The notes beneath the pieces are model-generated. The model was given only the letters and a program-made list of their open reading frames with translations, was not told the DNA's origin and did not search any database. A stretch of 64,000 nt of DNA from NCBI GenBank assembly GCA_014727915.1, contig WJMO01000006.1, positions 194,137 through 258,136 on the forward strand. Reading direction: 5' to 3'. Source of the DNA: Candidatus Altarchaeales archaeon. GTDB lineage: Archaea > Altiarchaeota > Altiarchaeia > IMC4 > SCGC-AAA252-I15. Positions 47,606 to 57,677 of this stretch are shown one piece after another (the stretch's first letter is position 1; the number at the start of each line of letters is the position of its first letter). Position numbers and translations under genes: made by a program.

Positions 47606-47944
47606 TCAGAAATCCTCAATGCCCTCGAGATGCCCGTTCTTCCTCAGCCAGTCAGCCTGCTGGTTCGTGTAACGCCAGAGAATGTCCCCCCGCTCCTTGG
47701 CTTGAACCTCCCAAGGCTCGACAAGGACAATGTTCCCCTCCTTTATCCATATCCTCCTCCTTATCTTGCCGGGGATACGGCATAGGCGGGTGTTCCCGTC
47801 CGTGCACTTGACGCTCATCCTGCGGTCGCCGAGCAGCTGCTCGACCTCGCCCAGCAGCTGCCCCCTACGCGGCAGGCGAACCCTGACTATCGGCTGGCCG
47901 TCAGCGCCGACCTCCACTCCATTGCGATTATGCCCGTTAGACAT
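47606..47944 (-). CDS. eif1a: Translation initiation factor aIF1A
   Basis: VRLPRRGQLLGEVEQLLGDRRMSVKCTDGNTRLCRIPGKIRRRIWIKEGNIVLVEPWE. Confidence 0.95.
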   Translation of the reverse strand: MSNGHNRNGVEVGADGQPIVRVRLPRRGQLLGEVEQLLGDRRMSVKCTDGNTRLCRIPGKIRRRIWIKEGNIVLVEPWEVQAKERGDILWRYTNQQADWLRKNGHLEGIEDF

Positions 47945-47977
47945 CGTGCTTAATAATAACGACCTTTATTAATTAAT

Positions 47978-48373
47978 ATGACCATCTGGGACGAGCTGAA
48001 AACCAGGACTGTGGACGGGATAGAAGGCCTTATAACCGTTATAGTCCAGGATAAAGACAGCAGTGAAGTGCTGATGCTCGCATACGCAAACAGGGAAGCG
48101 CTCGAAAAAACGGCCGAAACCGGCCTGGCACACTATTACAGCACAAGCCGCAAGAAGCTCTGGCTGAAGGGCGAGAGCAGCGGGAACACCCAGAAGGTGA
48201 GCGAGATACTCGTGGACTGCGACGGAGACGCCGTCATATACAAGGCGGAGCAGAAGGGGGGCGCATGCCACAGAGGATACAGGACATGCTTCTACAGGAA
48301 GATAACAGAGGAGGGTTTGGAGACCGTCGGCGAGAAACTCTTCGAACCTGACGAGGTATATAAGAAAAAATAA
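47978..48373 (+). CDS. hisI: Phosphoribosyl-AMP cyclohydrolase
   Basis: [61 protein letters not shown]. Confidence 0.94.
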   Translation: MTIWDELKTRTVDGIEGLITVIVQDKDSSEVLMLAYANREALEKTAETGLAHYYSTSRKKLWLKGESSGNTQKVSEILVDCDGDAVIYKAEQKGGACHRGYRTCFYRKITEEGLETVGEKLFEPDEVYKKK

Positions 48374-48403
48374 GCTTTTATAGTAAGGAGAAAATATTTT
48401 ACC

Positions 48404-48805
48404 ATGAACAAGTTGAGCCTATTAACAGCTGTCTTGGCTGTGTTTCTTTTCCTGGGATGCATCAGCGGACCAGAGCCGGTAGTGGTGACAACAACACAAC
48501 CCACAGGGGATACCATCAAGAAGCCGGTGACAACGACGTTGAACGAGGTCGTTAAAGACTACAGGAAAGCAGTATCCGAGTCTGACGTGAGTTCATGCGA
48601 CAGGATGGACAACCCCAGGCTTAAGGACATCTGCATAAGGGACATAGCAGTCAAAGAGGGTAAGGCCAGTCTATGCAGCAAGATTGAGACAGCCAACCTG
48701 AAAGACATATGCTACTACAAGATTGCGGTTAACAACAAGGACAACACCGTCTGCAACAGGATAAGCACGGAATTCATCAAGAAGTCCTGCATGGAAAAGA
48801 CATAA
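48404..48805 (+). CDS. Small lipoprotein with three Cys-pair repeats
   Basis: Lipobox FLFLGC; SSCDRMDNPRLKDICIRDIAVKEGKASLCSKIETANLKDICYYKIAVNNKDNTVCNRISTEFIKKSC. Confidence 0.85.
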   Translation: MNKLSLLTAVLAVFLFLGCISGPEPVVVTTTQPTGDTIKKPVTTTLNEVVKDYRKAVSESDVSSCDRMDNPRLKDICIRDIAVKEGKASLCSKIETANLKDICYYKIAVNNKDNTVCNRISTEFIKKSCMEKT

Positions 48806-48808
48806 GGT

Positions 48809-50314
48809 TCAGGCGATGTTGTTAAGGGAGCCGCCTTCCTTAAGTTCCGAAAGGATCAGCTTGGGGTCTTGATGGTAGAGGTGGAAGAACTTCAGGACGT
48901 CATTGTGCCCCCTGATGCCCTTCGCCATCATGTACTTCAGGACCTTCTCCCTTATCAGCAACTCAGTGTTTAGCCTCTTCTTGGTTATCCCGCACTCCTT
49001 GGCGATCCTCTCCGTCAAGAGTATCGGATAGTCTGTCCTCTTTATCACGTCGTTGTTCAGGTCATGGTAGAATATGTCCCCCAACTGGACGACATCACCT
49101 TCTATGCCGGAAACCTCGGATACCTGGGTGACACGCCGCAGCATCCCCTTCTTACGGTCGAATATCCTGTTGGTGACAACGATCAGGTTCAGCAGTGGCA
49201 TCATCCTCAAGGGCACGTTCATGGGCTCGTCCATCAGGCGTATGGTCGTCTCGCGGGCGTTGTTGGCGTGCAAAGTACCCATGCTGCCGTCCAATCCTAT
49301 GTCCATTGCCACGAACAGGGTCTCAGCCTCGCTGCCACGGACCTCTCCGACTATGACCCGGTCCGGGCGCATCCTCAGGCTGTTCTTCAACAGGCTGTGC
49401 ATGCTCAGCCGGTGCTCGGGGGTGATGACAGACGGGGAAGCCTCCATGGGAACCCAGTTGTCTATGAACTCGAAGTTCAGCTCCAGAGTGTCCTCCACGG
49501 TAACGACACGCTCGGTCTTGGGTATGAACATCGCCAGCGCATTCATCAGAGTCGTCTTGCCCGAACCAGCCCCTCCGGCTATTATGATATCAATCGGTGA
49601 CAGGCCGAAGCCTTCGACGCACACCCAGAGGAACGCGGCCAGTTCAGGGCTCAAGCTCCCGAACTCGATGAGGTCAAGCACTGTGAAGGGGACGCGCTTG
49701 AACTTCCTTATCGTAACGGCAGGACCATAAGGTGCTGCGGGGGCTATGGCAACGTTCGCCCTGCTGCCATCGGGCATGTGAGCGTCCAAAAGCGGGTTCG
49801 CCTCGTTCAACTCCCGCCCGGCATAGTTGGACAGCCAGTGTATGAAATCCTCAAGGGGGCCGTGGGAGTCGTAGGTGAGGTTGGTTATGCACATGCCATG
49901 CCGCCTGTGAACGACGAAAACGGGTGTGTTAACGCCGTTTACCATTATCTCCTCCAGCTGCTCGTCGCGCATCAACGGCCCAAGACGCCCGTAGCCGAGG
50001 AACAGCTCGTCCATTATGGAAGACGTCACATATTCAAGGTTTTCCGGGGTGACATTCCTCTCTATCAGCCTCTGCTGGAGGTATTCGCGCAGGTACTCCT
50101 CCTTGCCTATGCTCGTGTGTATCTTGTCAAGCTCGGCCTTTATCTGGTTGTAGTCGCCGACGAAATCGCGGGAATCAGATATCACCCTCCTCTCATCCTC
50201 GGTCAGCTCCGGGGTAAGGGAGATGTAGTATGGGATCTGCCCTGACTCACCCTCCATTATCTTCACGTTACCATAGGATTCAAGCAGTTCAGGCATCAGT
50301 AAAGTATTACACAC
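48809..50314 (-). CDS. Type II/IV secretion system (TadA/GspE-like) ATPase
   Basis: IIIAGGAGSGKTTLMNALAMFIP, MRPDRVIVGEVRGSEAETLFVAMDIGLDGSMGTLHANN. Confidence 0.93.
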   Translation of the reverse strand: MCNTLLMPELLESYGNVKIMEGESGQIPYYISLTPELTEDERRVISDSRDFVGDYNQIKAELDKIHTSIGKEEYLREYLQQRLIERNVTPENLEYVTSSIMDELFLGYGRLGPLMRDEQLEEIMVNGVNTPVFVVHRRHGMCITNLTYDSHGPLEDFIHWLSNYAGRELNEANPLLDAHMPDGSRANVAIAPAAPYGPAVTIRKFKRVPFTVLDLIEFGSLSPELAAFLWVCVEGFGLSPIDIIIAGGAGSGKTTLMNALAMFIPKTERVVTVEDTLELNFEFIDNWVPMEASPSVITPEHRLSMHSLLKNSLRMRPDRVIVGEVRGSEAETLFVAMDIGLDGSMGTLHANNARETTIRLMDEPMNVPLRMMPLLNLIVVTNRIFDRKKGMLRRVTQVSEVSGIEGDVVQLGDIFYHDLNNDVIKRTDYPILLTERIAKECGITKKRLNTELLIREKVLKYMMAKGIRGHNDVLKFFHLYHQDPKLILSELKEGGSLNNIA

Positions 50315-50326
50315 CGGGATTAAATA

Positions 50327-51172
50327 CTAGAGGCCTGACAGGTCCATCAGACGGCCTATTTGAGCATCATCCAAGCCGATCAGGGGCATGTAAACCGGCA
50401 GAGAAACGCCCGAGCAGGGTCTATCGGCCAGTGATCCGAGATTATCCGAGGATACGACGCCGTGGACGCCGGATGCCAGGGCATCATCCAGCGAACCAAT
50501 GCATTCCACGTCGGGGTTGCTGTAGTAGCTCAGCCTGCCCGCATATTCACGGTCGCCTGCCACCAACATCTTGCAGCCCCTGCGCATCATCATCCAAGCA
50601 GCCAGCGCATCACGAGGACTCCTGACCTCCGCAGCCAACAGCCCCTGCGAGCCATATGGCAGGCCTCCCACACCGTCAAACAACCGGGTGTACAGGTATG
50701 CGGCATCACCGTGGATCTCAACCCCGACGAGCGCGTCAGGGCTGGATAGGTCAACGCCGTTGCCGTGTTCTTCCTGTATGAGAGAGCCAAGCTGCCGCTC
50801 CAGATCCATCGTTGACATCGGATATCCGCCGCCGGGCTTCTTGACGCGAACGGCAAAGGAGCCTCCACCCTCGAGGAAAGGCTTCGCGAACTCGACAACA
50901 GAACCCGCTAGCACACCATAGTCGGAGCCCACCTCCGCTGCGGGGCTGGTGGAGTGCACGCCAAAGACCTTCGACGCCCGGACAGCAACGTCGGACGCGC
51001 GATCAGACGATAGGAATATCCTATGCCTTTTCAGATGGGTCTTGGCTTCCAAACCGGAGGACTTCAGCGCATGGCTTATGTTGGAGACTAGGCGCTCGGT
51101 GAAGCTGCGCCTGACGTAGTCGCTCTTCAGGAATATCTCCGCGTATCTCACGATCACAGAGTCGCATTCCAT
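50327..51172 (-). CDS. ThiI-like protein (THUMP + degenerate PP-loop region)
   Basis: VIVRYAEIFLKSDYVRRSFTERLV..., GLPYGSQGLLAAEVRSPRDALAAWMMMRRGCKMLV. Confidence 0.75.
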   Translation of the reverse strand: MECDSVIVRYAEIFLKSDYVRRSFTERLVSNISHALKSSGLEAKTHLKRHRIFLSSDRASDVAVRASKVFGVHSTSPAAEVGSDYGVLAGSVVEFAKPFLEGGGSFAVRVKKPGGGYPMSTMDLERQLGSLIQEEHGNGVDLSSPDALVGVEIHGDAAYLYTRLFDGVGGLPYGSQGLLAAEVRSPRDALAAWMMMRRGCKMLVAGDREYAGRLSYYSNPDVECIGSLDDALASGVHGVVSSDNLGSLADRPCSGVSLPVYMPLIGLDDAQIGRLMDLSGL

Positions 51173-51175
51173 GTC

Positions 51176-51529
51176 TCAACCGGAACCTGGAGGCTGTATC
51201 ATCTGCTGCAGCTCGCCGCGCATCTCGTTGAGCTTCTCTACCAATTTCTTCTCCTGCTTCTCCAGCACCTTTATCTTGGCGTCAGCGGACTCGGACTCGT
51301 CAGAGAGGTTCTTCAACCCGTCCTCCTTGCTGGTCTCAACCAATATGGGGCCGACCAGGCGGTAGACCTTGCCCTTCTCGAACGCCTCCAACTCCTTCCT
51401 CGCATTGCCGATGTCGGTGTTCTGGAGCATAAGCTGCTGCTTCTGCATGGAGATCAGCTGAACCTGGTTCTGAAGGTTCTGGAACTGCGCAAGCTTGTCC
51501 TGCACATTCTTAGGAACGTCCATAGCCAC
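51176..51529 (-). CDS. pfdB: Prefoldin beta subunit
   Basis: VPKNVQDKLAQFQNLQNQVQLISMQKQQLMLQ...VYRLVGPILVETSKEDGLKNLSD. Confidence 0.94.
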   Translation of the reverse strand: MAMDVPKNVQDKLAQFQNLQNQVQLISMQKQQLMLQNTDIGNARKELEAFEKGKVYRLVGPILVETSKEDGLKNLSDESESADAKIKVLEKQEKKLVEKLNEMRGELQQMIQPPGSG

Positions 51530-51556
51530 AATACATATGAAAGAAGACTATAAAAG

Positions 51557-53239
51557 TCAAGTCCATCTACGGGGGTCCTTGCTCATTTGTTCAGAGATCA
51601 GATCCAAAGCATAAGTGTACAGGTGGTAGTCGTAGGGGTCGAGGGAGTCGGCCATACGGGTCATGCTCCTCCCAAGCCCTCCGTTAACAGCATCTAATGA
51701 AACAGGTCCCTTGTGCTCCTCTCCCATTTCAGCCATGTCCTCCCTGAACATTGCTGACTCACGTGGAGTGAGCACCTCGCCGGCTATTAGTTTCCTTCGG
51801 AGCTGCCGCATCCTGAAAGCCCTGCTAAGCAAACCGATGCATTCGGCCTGTTTTTCCTCGTCCAAGCCGAGGCTCCTGACAGCGACGGACAACGCATTCG
51901 ACTCCATAAGCCGATCATATTTCTCAGGTCCGATTTTTCCACTGTCCCGGTCCTCTGCAAAACCGATCATGTCCTCCATCCCGGAACCAAGCAACCGGTA
52001 TACGTTATCATGGACCCTGGTCTTCCTCTCATCCCGGTCGATAGCCTCTGCGAACTGCCGCCACATCCTCTCCTCCTGGGTCGGCCCGGTCCGGAGCGTC
52101 GATTCGAATATCCTGAAGACTGTGGGCACATGGTCTTTGACCTCTTCAACGGATACTTCCCCCGGATATTGCGCTCCCACAACAATTGAAGAGGTCAACC
52201 GGGGTATTCCGTCGATTGTGACATCAGGCCTCTCAAGCCTGGCCCATATGCCGTCAGCCAGCTCCCTGTCATTTCCCTGCTGCTGAAGCTGTTCCGTGAA
52301 CTCGCCTTGAGTACTACGGAGTAGAGCAAGATACCATAGAGGACAGGACGGGCCGAAACCAACACTGTGAGCCAGGGCAGACTCCATACCACGCAGCACT
52401 GAACGAGCTTGAACCACCTTGCCACCACCCCTAAGTTCAATCAACATAGGCAGCTCATTTGAAGTGTCCACTGCCGCGCGGAAGCATGGCATCAGGTATT
52501 CTCCGGCTTTTACGCTGCTTTCAGGATCGCCTGTTGAAGATATGTCCGCGGCCCTGCCCCAACTATCCCCTCCAAGGCCCCGCACGTGAGCCCTTATGGA
52601 CGCGTCACAAGCTATAGCAGACAGCTCAGGGAGTATGTCATTATATGGCACCGGCTTCACATGTTGTTTGCCAGACCCTTCATTGTATGTTGAACGCTGT
52701 GAGAGCCTGTCTCCCAAGGCATTGATTATGCACTGGTTGAGGGATGGCCCAGCAGGATGACCGGTCTGGTGCAGCCAACGGGAAAGCTGAAGGGCCTGCG
52801 CGACCGTAACATCCTCGGTATTCACCCGTTCAACGGAAGCTTCACTATGGAGTATGCCACCGTATCTGCCTTCATAGAAGAGGCGCCGCATATCCTCGTC
52901 CATGGGGACTTTAGTCCTGTATAGAAGCCTGCCTATGACGGGGGTTATGTCGTCGACATCGGCTGTGAACTGCCCCTCCCTCTCAATTGTTTCCCTCACG
53001 CCCTTGACGAACTGGGGCATGGCATCACTTCCTATACGCACAAGGTGAGGTGATGTTATGGGCAGCCTCAGCTCCCGCAGCCCATGTTGGTCGAATTTAG
53101 GAGCAATAAAGGCTATGATGGACTCCCTCCTTATCTCATTCAAGTCAGTACCCATTTGACCCCTGAACTGAGCGCCAGATTCCCATGCAAGACGCCTGTC
53201 CGGACCGTCAGGAAGGCCGCCCTTCTCCTGCTCAACCAT
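51557..53239 (-). CDS. Hypothetical protein, 560 aa
   Basis: Long uninterrupted ORF, no recognised family. Confidence 0.6.
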   Translation of the reverse strand: MVEQEKGGLPDGPDRRLAWESGAQFRGQMGTDLNEIRRESIIAFIAPKFDQHGLRELRLPITSPHLVRIGSDAMPQFVKGVRETIEREGQFTADVDDITPVIGRLLYRTKVPMDEDMRRLFYEGRYGGILHSEASVERVNTEDVTVAQALQLSRWLHQTGHPAGPSLNQCIINALGDRLSQRSTYNEGSGKQHVKPVPYNDILPELSAIACDASIRAHVRGLGGDSWGRAADISSTGDPESSVKAGEYLMPCFRAAVDTSNELPMLIELRGGGKVVQARSVLRGMESALAHSVGFGPSCPLWYLALLRSTQGEFTEQLQQQGNDRELADGIWARLERPDVTIDGIPRLTSSIVVGAQYPGEVSVEEVKDHVPTVFRIFESTLRTGPTQEERMWRQFAEAIDRDERKTRVHDNVYRLLGSGMEDMIGFAEDRDSGKIGPEKYDRLMESNALSVAVRSLGLDEEKQAECIGLLSRAFRMRQLRRKLIAGEVLTPRESAMFREDMAEMGEEHKGPVSLDAVNGGLGRSMTRMADSLDPYDYHLYTYALDLISEQMSKDPRRWT

Positions 53240-53665
53240 GATATGAAAATATGGGCAGGAAACGGATAAAAGACATCAAAACTCAAAATATCATGAGAAA
53301 AGTATCAATAGTTTATAATATTCTTTAAATAGTTGTGGTTTTTTGGGTTCTTGGGGCGTGGGCCCCTGCGGCCTGTTCAGCCTCCTCCCCCCCTTTAGGA
53401 AGCCTCTGCAGGCGTTCTAACGCGCATCTATCGAATGCAGCGGGATCAGAACCCTGGGGATCCTCGCTATTGCGGACTTCATCGAAAGGACTTCCCGGAC
53501 CATCCGGTCAAATTCTTCCTCGTTCATCACATCACCTCAAAATATCACATCACTCCAAGGCCCACGCCTCGAACATACATTACTAAACCCAATAAAAGAA
53601 GATGATGACAAAATAGGGCCAAAAAAGGGACTAGATAGGGGAAACCAGCCCTGGGTTTATATCGG

Positions 53666-54808
53666 ATGGATGTGAAAGTATATGTGATGGCCAGCAGGGA
53701 GAAGAAGGCTGAAAGGGTTGATTTGAGGCCTCCTGACCACGCTACGATAGTGGGCACGTGGAGGTCCACCGAAACCGAGGAGGCAGTCAGAAGGAGGCAT
53801 GAGCTGATGATCCGCGGCCGGGACGTGGACCATGACATCAGAACGCCATTGCAGGGTGTGGTCATCGGGTCGATGCTGGTGCCCAGGCTGGCGCGGATGA
53901 GCGACGAAGAGCAGAGGAGGATAAAAGAGGGCGCAGACAGGCTGAACTCCACGGTGACAGAGGGGCTGGCAGAGTATATGGCTGCCATCCCAACGGAGAG
54001 GCTGGACGTCGAAGGATACAGGAGTCTAGGCCCAGATAGGAAGGCGGTGATATACGGCGCATGCCAGCGGCTGGCGGGAAGGCTCGGAAAGGCGACGCCA
54101 ATGCTCGAGGCAGTCCGAGAGGATGTGATGTCGGTCAAACCAGGGGAGACGGAGATGGAAGTCCAGGTGAGGTCAAGCCAAAGCCAGTTCGCCAACGCAT
54201 GCGAGCACATGAAGAGGATGATAGACGACTACGGAAGATTATACAGGGGTGAGAGCCTCGAACACCCCCACGTGCCGGTGAACGTGAACCAGATGCTGCG
54301 AGGATTCGAGACAGGGAACCTGATAGGAGAGGGGACTGCACTCTGGTCCCCAAGGCATCTTGGATATCCACAGCAGGCCATGATATCAAGCGAGTTCGCA
54401 TACGGGGACGTCAGGCCGCCCTCCGGCGACAGGATAGAGCTGGAGGAGGCACTGTCCAACCTGGCGAGGAACAGCCGGGACTCCCTGGGTGAGAGACTGC
54501 ACCATGAGCGGCGGGCTGGGTCCGATTGGCAGCCGAGGATAAGGGTCGAGACACGACAGGCGGAGGGCATGACCGAAATACGGTTCTCAGACAATGGAGT
54601 CGGCATAGACCCCGCAAGGGGAGACAGCATCTTCGAATCAGGGGAGACCACGAAAAAGGAGGGCAGCCACCAGGGCGCGGGGTTGGACATCACCAGGAGG
54701 ATAATAGAGGGGCATGGGGGGTCCATAACCTACGAGAGCAGCGGGAGGTTCACGGCAGGTGACGTGAACAGCGGAGGAGCGACCTTCATAATAAGACTGC
54801 CATCCTAG
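53666..54808 (+). CDS. Soluble orphan histidine kinase
   Basis: H-box VDHDIRTPLQGV, N-box NLARNSRDSL, G1 DNGVGID, G2 HQGAGLDITRRIIEGHGG. Confidence 0.9.
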   Translation: MDVKVYVMASREKKAERVDLRPPDHATIVGTWRSTETEEAVRRRHELMIRGRDVDHDIRTPLQGVVIGSMLVPRLARMSDEEQRRIKEGADRLNSTVTEGLAEYMAAIPTERLDVEGYRSLGPDRKAVIYGACQRLAGRLGKATPMLEAVREDVMSVKPGETEMEVQVRSSQSQFANACEHMKRMIDDYGRLYRGESLEHPHVPVNVNQMLRGFETGNLIGEGTALWSPRHLGYPQQAMISSEFAYGDVRPPSGDRIELEEALSNLARNSRDSLGERLHHERRAGSDWQPRIRVETRQAEGMTEIRFSDNGVGIDPARGDSIFESGETTKKEGSHQGAGLDITRRIIEGHGGSITYESSGRFTAGDVNSGGATFIIRLPS

Positions 54809-55032
54809 CCGGTGAGTCTCAAGCTCATGTCCAGCCAGCGTATGTACGTGTTGGCGGCGGCGCGCATGGCATGAAGGTCTTTGGCTGTTACGGTGAGAAT
54901 CAGCTCCTTATCATATTCAAGCTTCACAGACGACCGGTCGTGTAGTTCGGAGTCTATCTCAGGCTGTATGGAAGAAAGGCAGGCTTCGGCCTTGTCCGCT
55001 GGGACAGATAGCCGAACCTCTAACGTGTTCAT
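54805..55032 (-). CDS. pcc1: KEOPS subunit Pcc1
   Basis: EVRLSVPADKAEACLSSIQPEIDSELHDRSSVKLEYDKELILTVTAKDLHAMRAAANTYIRWLDM; start moved to ATG at 55032. Confidence 0.85.
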   Translation of the reverse strand: MNTLEVRLSVPADKAEACLSSIQPEIDSELHDRSSVKLEYDKELILTVTAKDLHAMRAAANTYIRWLDMSLRLTG

Positions 55033-55181
55033 CTTCCGATGACTACCTTGGTTATGTTCTCGGGGCGCTTCTTGATCCAGATGTTGCTGCGCTTCTCGCT
55101 GCAGCTGTTGCACTTCATCTTGCTCCTGAGCAGCTCCTCATACTGGAACTCGGCGCCGCATTCTATGCATACGTAGGTCAT
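55029..55181 (-). CDS. rpoP: DNA-directed RNA polymerase subunit P
   Basis: MTYVCIECGAEFQYEELLRSKMKCNSCSEKRSNIWIKKRP; 50 aa inside a longer track ORF. Confidence 0.92.
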   Translation of the reverse strand: MTYVCIECGAEFQYEELLRSKMKCNSCSEKRSNIWIKKRPENITKVVIGR

Positions 55182-55465
55182 TGCTCCTCCTCCATTGACA
55201 TGCGCCTGAAAACAGGTATGTGCGTTCCGCCAGTGAAGGTGTGCTTGCAGGTCCTGCACCTCCAGATGCCCGCCGACACCCTCTTGAGCTTTCCCCTGCT
55301 GCAGCTTGGGCAGCCGCTGGACTTCCGGGACTCCACCTCTATCTTGGCGGCTTCGTTCCGGATCTTACGGCCTACCCGGGTGCCGTACCTTCCAAGGCTC
55401 CCGACCTTCTTGGTGTGACTGTACATTTTGGCATATTCTTTAGGGAGGAAGGGCTTAAAAAACAC
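55178..55465 (-). CDS. rpl37ae: Ribosomal protein L37Ae
   Basis: GRYGTRVGRKIRNEAAKIEVESRKSSGCPSCSRGKLKRVSAGIWRCRTCKHTFTGG. Confidence 0.96.
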   Translation of the reverse strand: MFFKPFLPKEYAKMYSHTKKVGSLGRYGTRVGRKIRNEAAKIEVESRKSSGCPSCSRGKLKRVSAGIWRCRTCKHTFTGGTHIPVFRRMSMEEEQ

Positions 55466-56242
55466 CTACCCCTCCAGTATTTTGCGTATCTCAGGCGCCT
55501 TTTTGAAGGCTTTGGACACGCAATCCTTCGCCTCCTCCGGTTTGAAGGAGCCGTTACCTCCCTTCTGCATCGCGTTAACCGTGTCGGTGGTCGTGACGGT
55601 AAGCCTGGTGTCCAACGCATACTCCTCGTCCGAGCACGGGTCCAGCAGGATGTTGGAGCCTATCTTGCCGAATGTGAAGGATACTGGAGTGCATGTTACG
55701 GGAAGCTTCCCATCCCATTCGCCCCTGACTATCGTACCATCCTCGATCTTTGGCAGGCGGCTGTCGCGCAATGCTGCCGCGGCAGCGTAGCTACATGCGT
55801 CGAATAGGTTCCCGTCAAAGTTGAGAATGTGCAAGTCCATGAAGACTATCCACACCTTGCCCTCCTCTATGAGGAGCGAATCAACGTCTATGGCGCCCGA
55901 CTCGCGTATCCCGCGGTCCACGACACGCGCCACCTCGATGCTCTCCTCCCTTGGAGGGCCGCTCTCGAAGTAAGGCGAGGCTATGGGCCTCAGTTCCGTT
56001 GACGTGGTCATGACGCCAGAGGTCGGCGAGTCAGGATATGGCTCTCCCATGTCCATGCTTATTCCAGCCAACACTTCAGTCTTCCCCAGTCTGACATAAG
56101 CTGATCCGCTGGACTTCTCGCCAACGTATCCTTTCTCTATCTCAAGCTTCCTCATGTCGTCGAAGCCCCTGCCGTCTGTTCGGCTGCCCTCTGACACGAT
56201 GCTCTTGACATAGTCTCCCTTGATGAATGACTCTATGTTCAT
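55466..56242 (-). CDS. rrp42: Exosome complex protein Rrp42
   Basis: [41 protein letters not shown]. Confidence 0.95.
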   Translation of the reverse strand: MNIESFIKGDYVKSIVSEGSRTDGRGFDDMRKLEIEKGYVGEKSSGSAYVRLGKTEVLAGISMDMGEPYPDSPTSGVMTTSTELRPIASPYFESGPPREESIEVARVVDRGIRESGAIDVDSLLIEEGKVWIVFMDLHILNFDGNLFDACSYAAAAALRDSRLPKIEDGTIVRGEWDGKLPVTCTPVSFTFGKIGSNILLDPCSDEEYALDTRLTVTTTDTVNAMQKGGNGSFKPEEAKDCVSKAFKKAPEIRKILEG

Positions 56243-56961
56243 TTCTGCACCTCCGACAACGCCTTCTTCTGGATCTCATATACCTTCATGCAGCCCTCGT
56301 AAGCCAGGTCGAATGCCTTGTTGAACTCTTCCTCTGACAGTTTGCCGTCCATCTGCAACAATACGACATCGCCTGTCCTCGGCACTATCGCCAAGGGAAC
56401 GTCAGCTTCGCCGTAGTTGTCCTCCTCCTTCATCAGGTCCACTACGACCTCTTCCCCTATCTTGCCTGCCGCACAGGAGGCTACCAGGTCCTTCATGGGT
56501 ATGCCAGCGTCGGCCAAGGCGATGGAAGCGGCCGTCAAGCCCGCGCACCTTGTTCCCGCGTCAGCCTGCAGTATCTCCACGAACACGTCTATGGCCGCGT
56601 TGGGATACATGTGGGTCTGGACAACGGAAGTCAGAGCCTCACTGCATATCTTGCTTATCTCGACGCTCCTCCGGTCCGGTCCGGGCCGTTTCCTGTCGTC
56701 AACGCTGAACGGCGCCATGTTATATGTTACCCTTACAGTCGCTTCGGTGGGGTTCTGCAGCCTCTTAGGGTGCATCTCCCTCGGGCCGTAAACGCCAGCC
56801 AAAACCTTGTTGTTACCCCATTCGAGGTAAGCTGACCCCTGGGCATTATCCAAGACGCCCACTTTCATCCTTATCTCTCTAAGTTCATCTGGTTTGCGGC
56901 CGTCCAATCTCACGCCGCCGTCGATCAACTTCATATCTGATTTTCCGCTCATTTGAATCAC
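56239..56961 (-). CDS. rrp41: Exosome complex exonuclease Rrp41
   Basis: [53 protein letters not shown]. Confidence 0.96.
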   Translation of the reverse strand: MIQMSGKSDMKLIDGGVRLDGRKPDELREIRMKVGVLDNAQGSAYLEWGNNKVLAGVYGPREMHPKRLQNPTEATVRVTYNMAPFSVDDRKRPGPDRRSVEISKICSEALTSVVQTHMYPNAAIDVFVEILQADAGTRCAGLTAASIALADAGIPMKDLVASCAAGKIGEEVVVDLMKEEDNYGEADVPLAIVPRTGDVVLLQMDGKLSEEEFNKAFDLAYEGCMKVYEIQKKALSEVQK

Positions 56962-57677
56962 TTCGCTCTTTTCGATCTTGATTTTAGGAATTCGGTGACC
57001 CTGTCCGTCAGACCGGATGTCTGGGCCTCCGCCTCCACCTTCTTTATGGCCTCCACGGCCAGGTTAACGTCCCCGTCCTTTATCCATATGAGGCCGTTCT
57101 GCCCCACCGATATCTTGGAGCCCGTGTAGTCTCGTATCAGGTTGATCATTGACTTCTTCTTCCCTATGACACGCGGCACTCGCATGGGCTTAACCCTGAT
57201 AACCTTACCCACTCCGAGCTTCCGGGGGCCGACCACCTTGGCTTCCTTGACCTCGTCCACATGGGATATCTTGGCGCTTACCAGGTCGCCGACCTCGAAC
57301 GTCTCGGGCTTTTCCATCCTCGGGCCGCCCCTGTTTCCTCTTCCACCGCCTCTGTCCCTGTTTCCTCTGCCGCCAGCCCTGCCCCTGAAGCCGCCATTCC
57401 GGTCAGGCTTCAAAACGCAGATGTACGGGCCGTCAACGTCCATGAAGTAGACTCCCCCAAAGTCATTGGTGATAACACCGATTACCATGTCCCCTGGCTT
57501 GGGGGTATAGGCTCCGTTGGAGGGTATGATGGATACCCTGTCTCCATTCACGCGGGCAAGGCCCCTCACCAGCGAGTATCCGCTCTCGCCCTCACTGACG
57601 CACAGCCCTTCGCATCGGACTCCCTGCCCTAGCAGCTCTCCCGGGACCACGATGTCCCTGTCTTTCACGTTAATCAT
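56958..57677 (-). CDS. rrp4: Exosome complex RNA-binding protein Rrp4
   Basis: S1/KH layout; [42 protein letters not shown]-like KH region; RGG-rich insertion. Confidence 0.94.
   Translation of the reverse strand: MINVKDRDIVVPGELLGQGVRCEGLCVSEGESGYSLVRGLARVNGDRVSIIPSNGAYTPKPGDMVIGVITNDFGGVYFMDVDGPYICVLKPDRNGGFRGRAGGRGNRDRGGGRGNRGGPRMEKPETFEVGDLVSAKISHVDEVKEAKVVGPRKLGVGKVIRVKPMRVPRVIGKKKSMINLIRDYTGSKISVGQNGLIWIKDGDVNLAVEAIKKVEAEAQTSGLTDRVTEFLKSRSKRAK

Noticed and set aside
47978-48373. Isolated hisI as evidence of a moonlighting role
   Set aside because: Scattered his genes are common in Archaea; the window cannot show whether the rest of the pathway is present.
56958-57677. Rrp4 RG-rich insertion ([19 protein letters not shown]) as a novel domain
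   Set aside because: Short low-complexity RGG-type insert; likely an RNA-binding linker, not a separate system.
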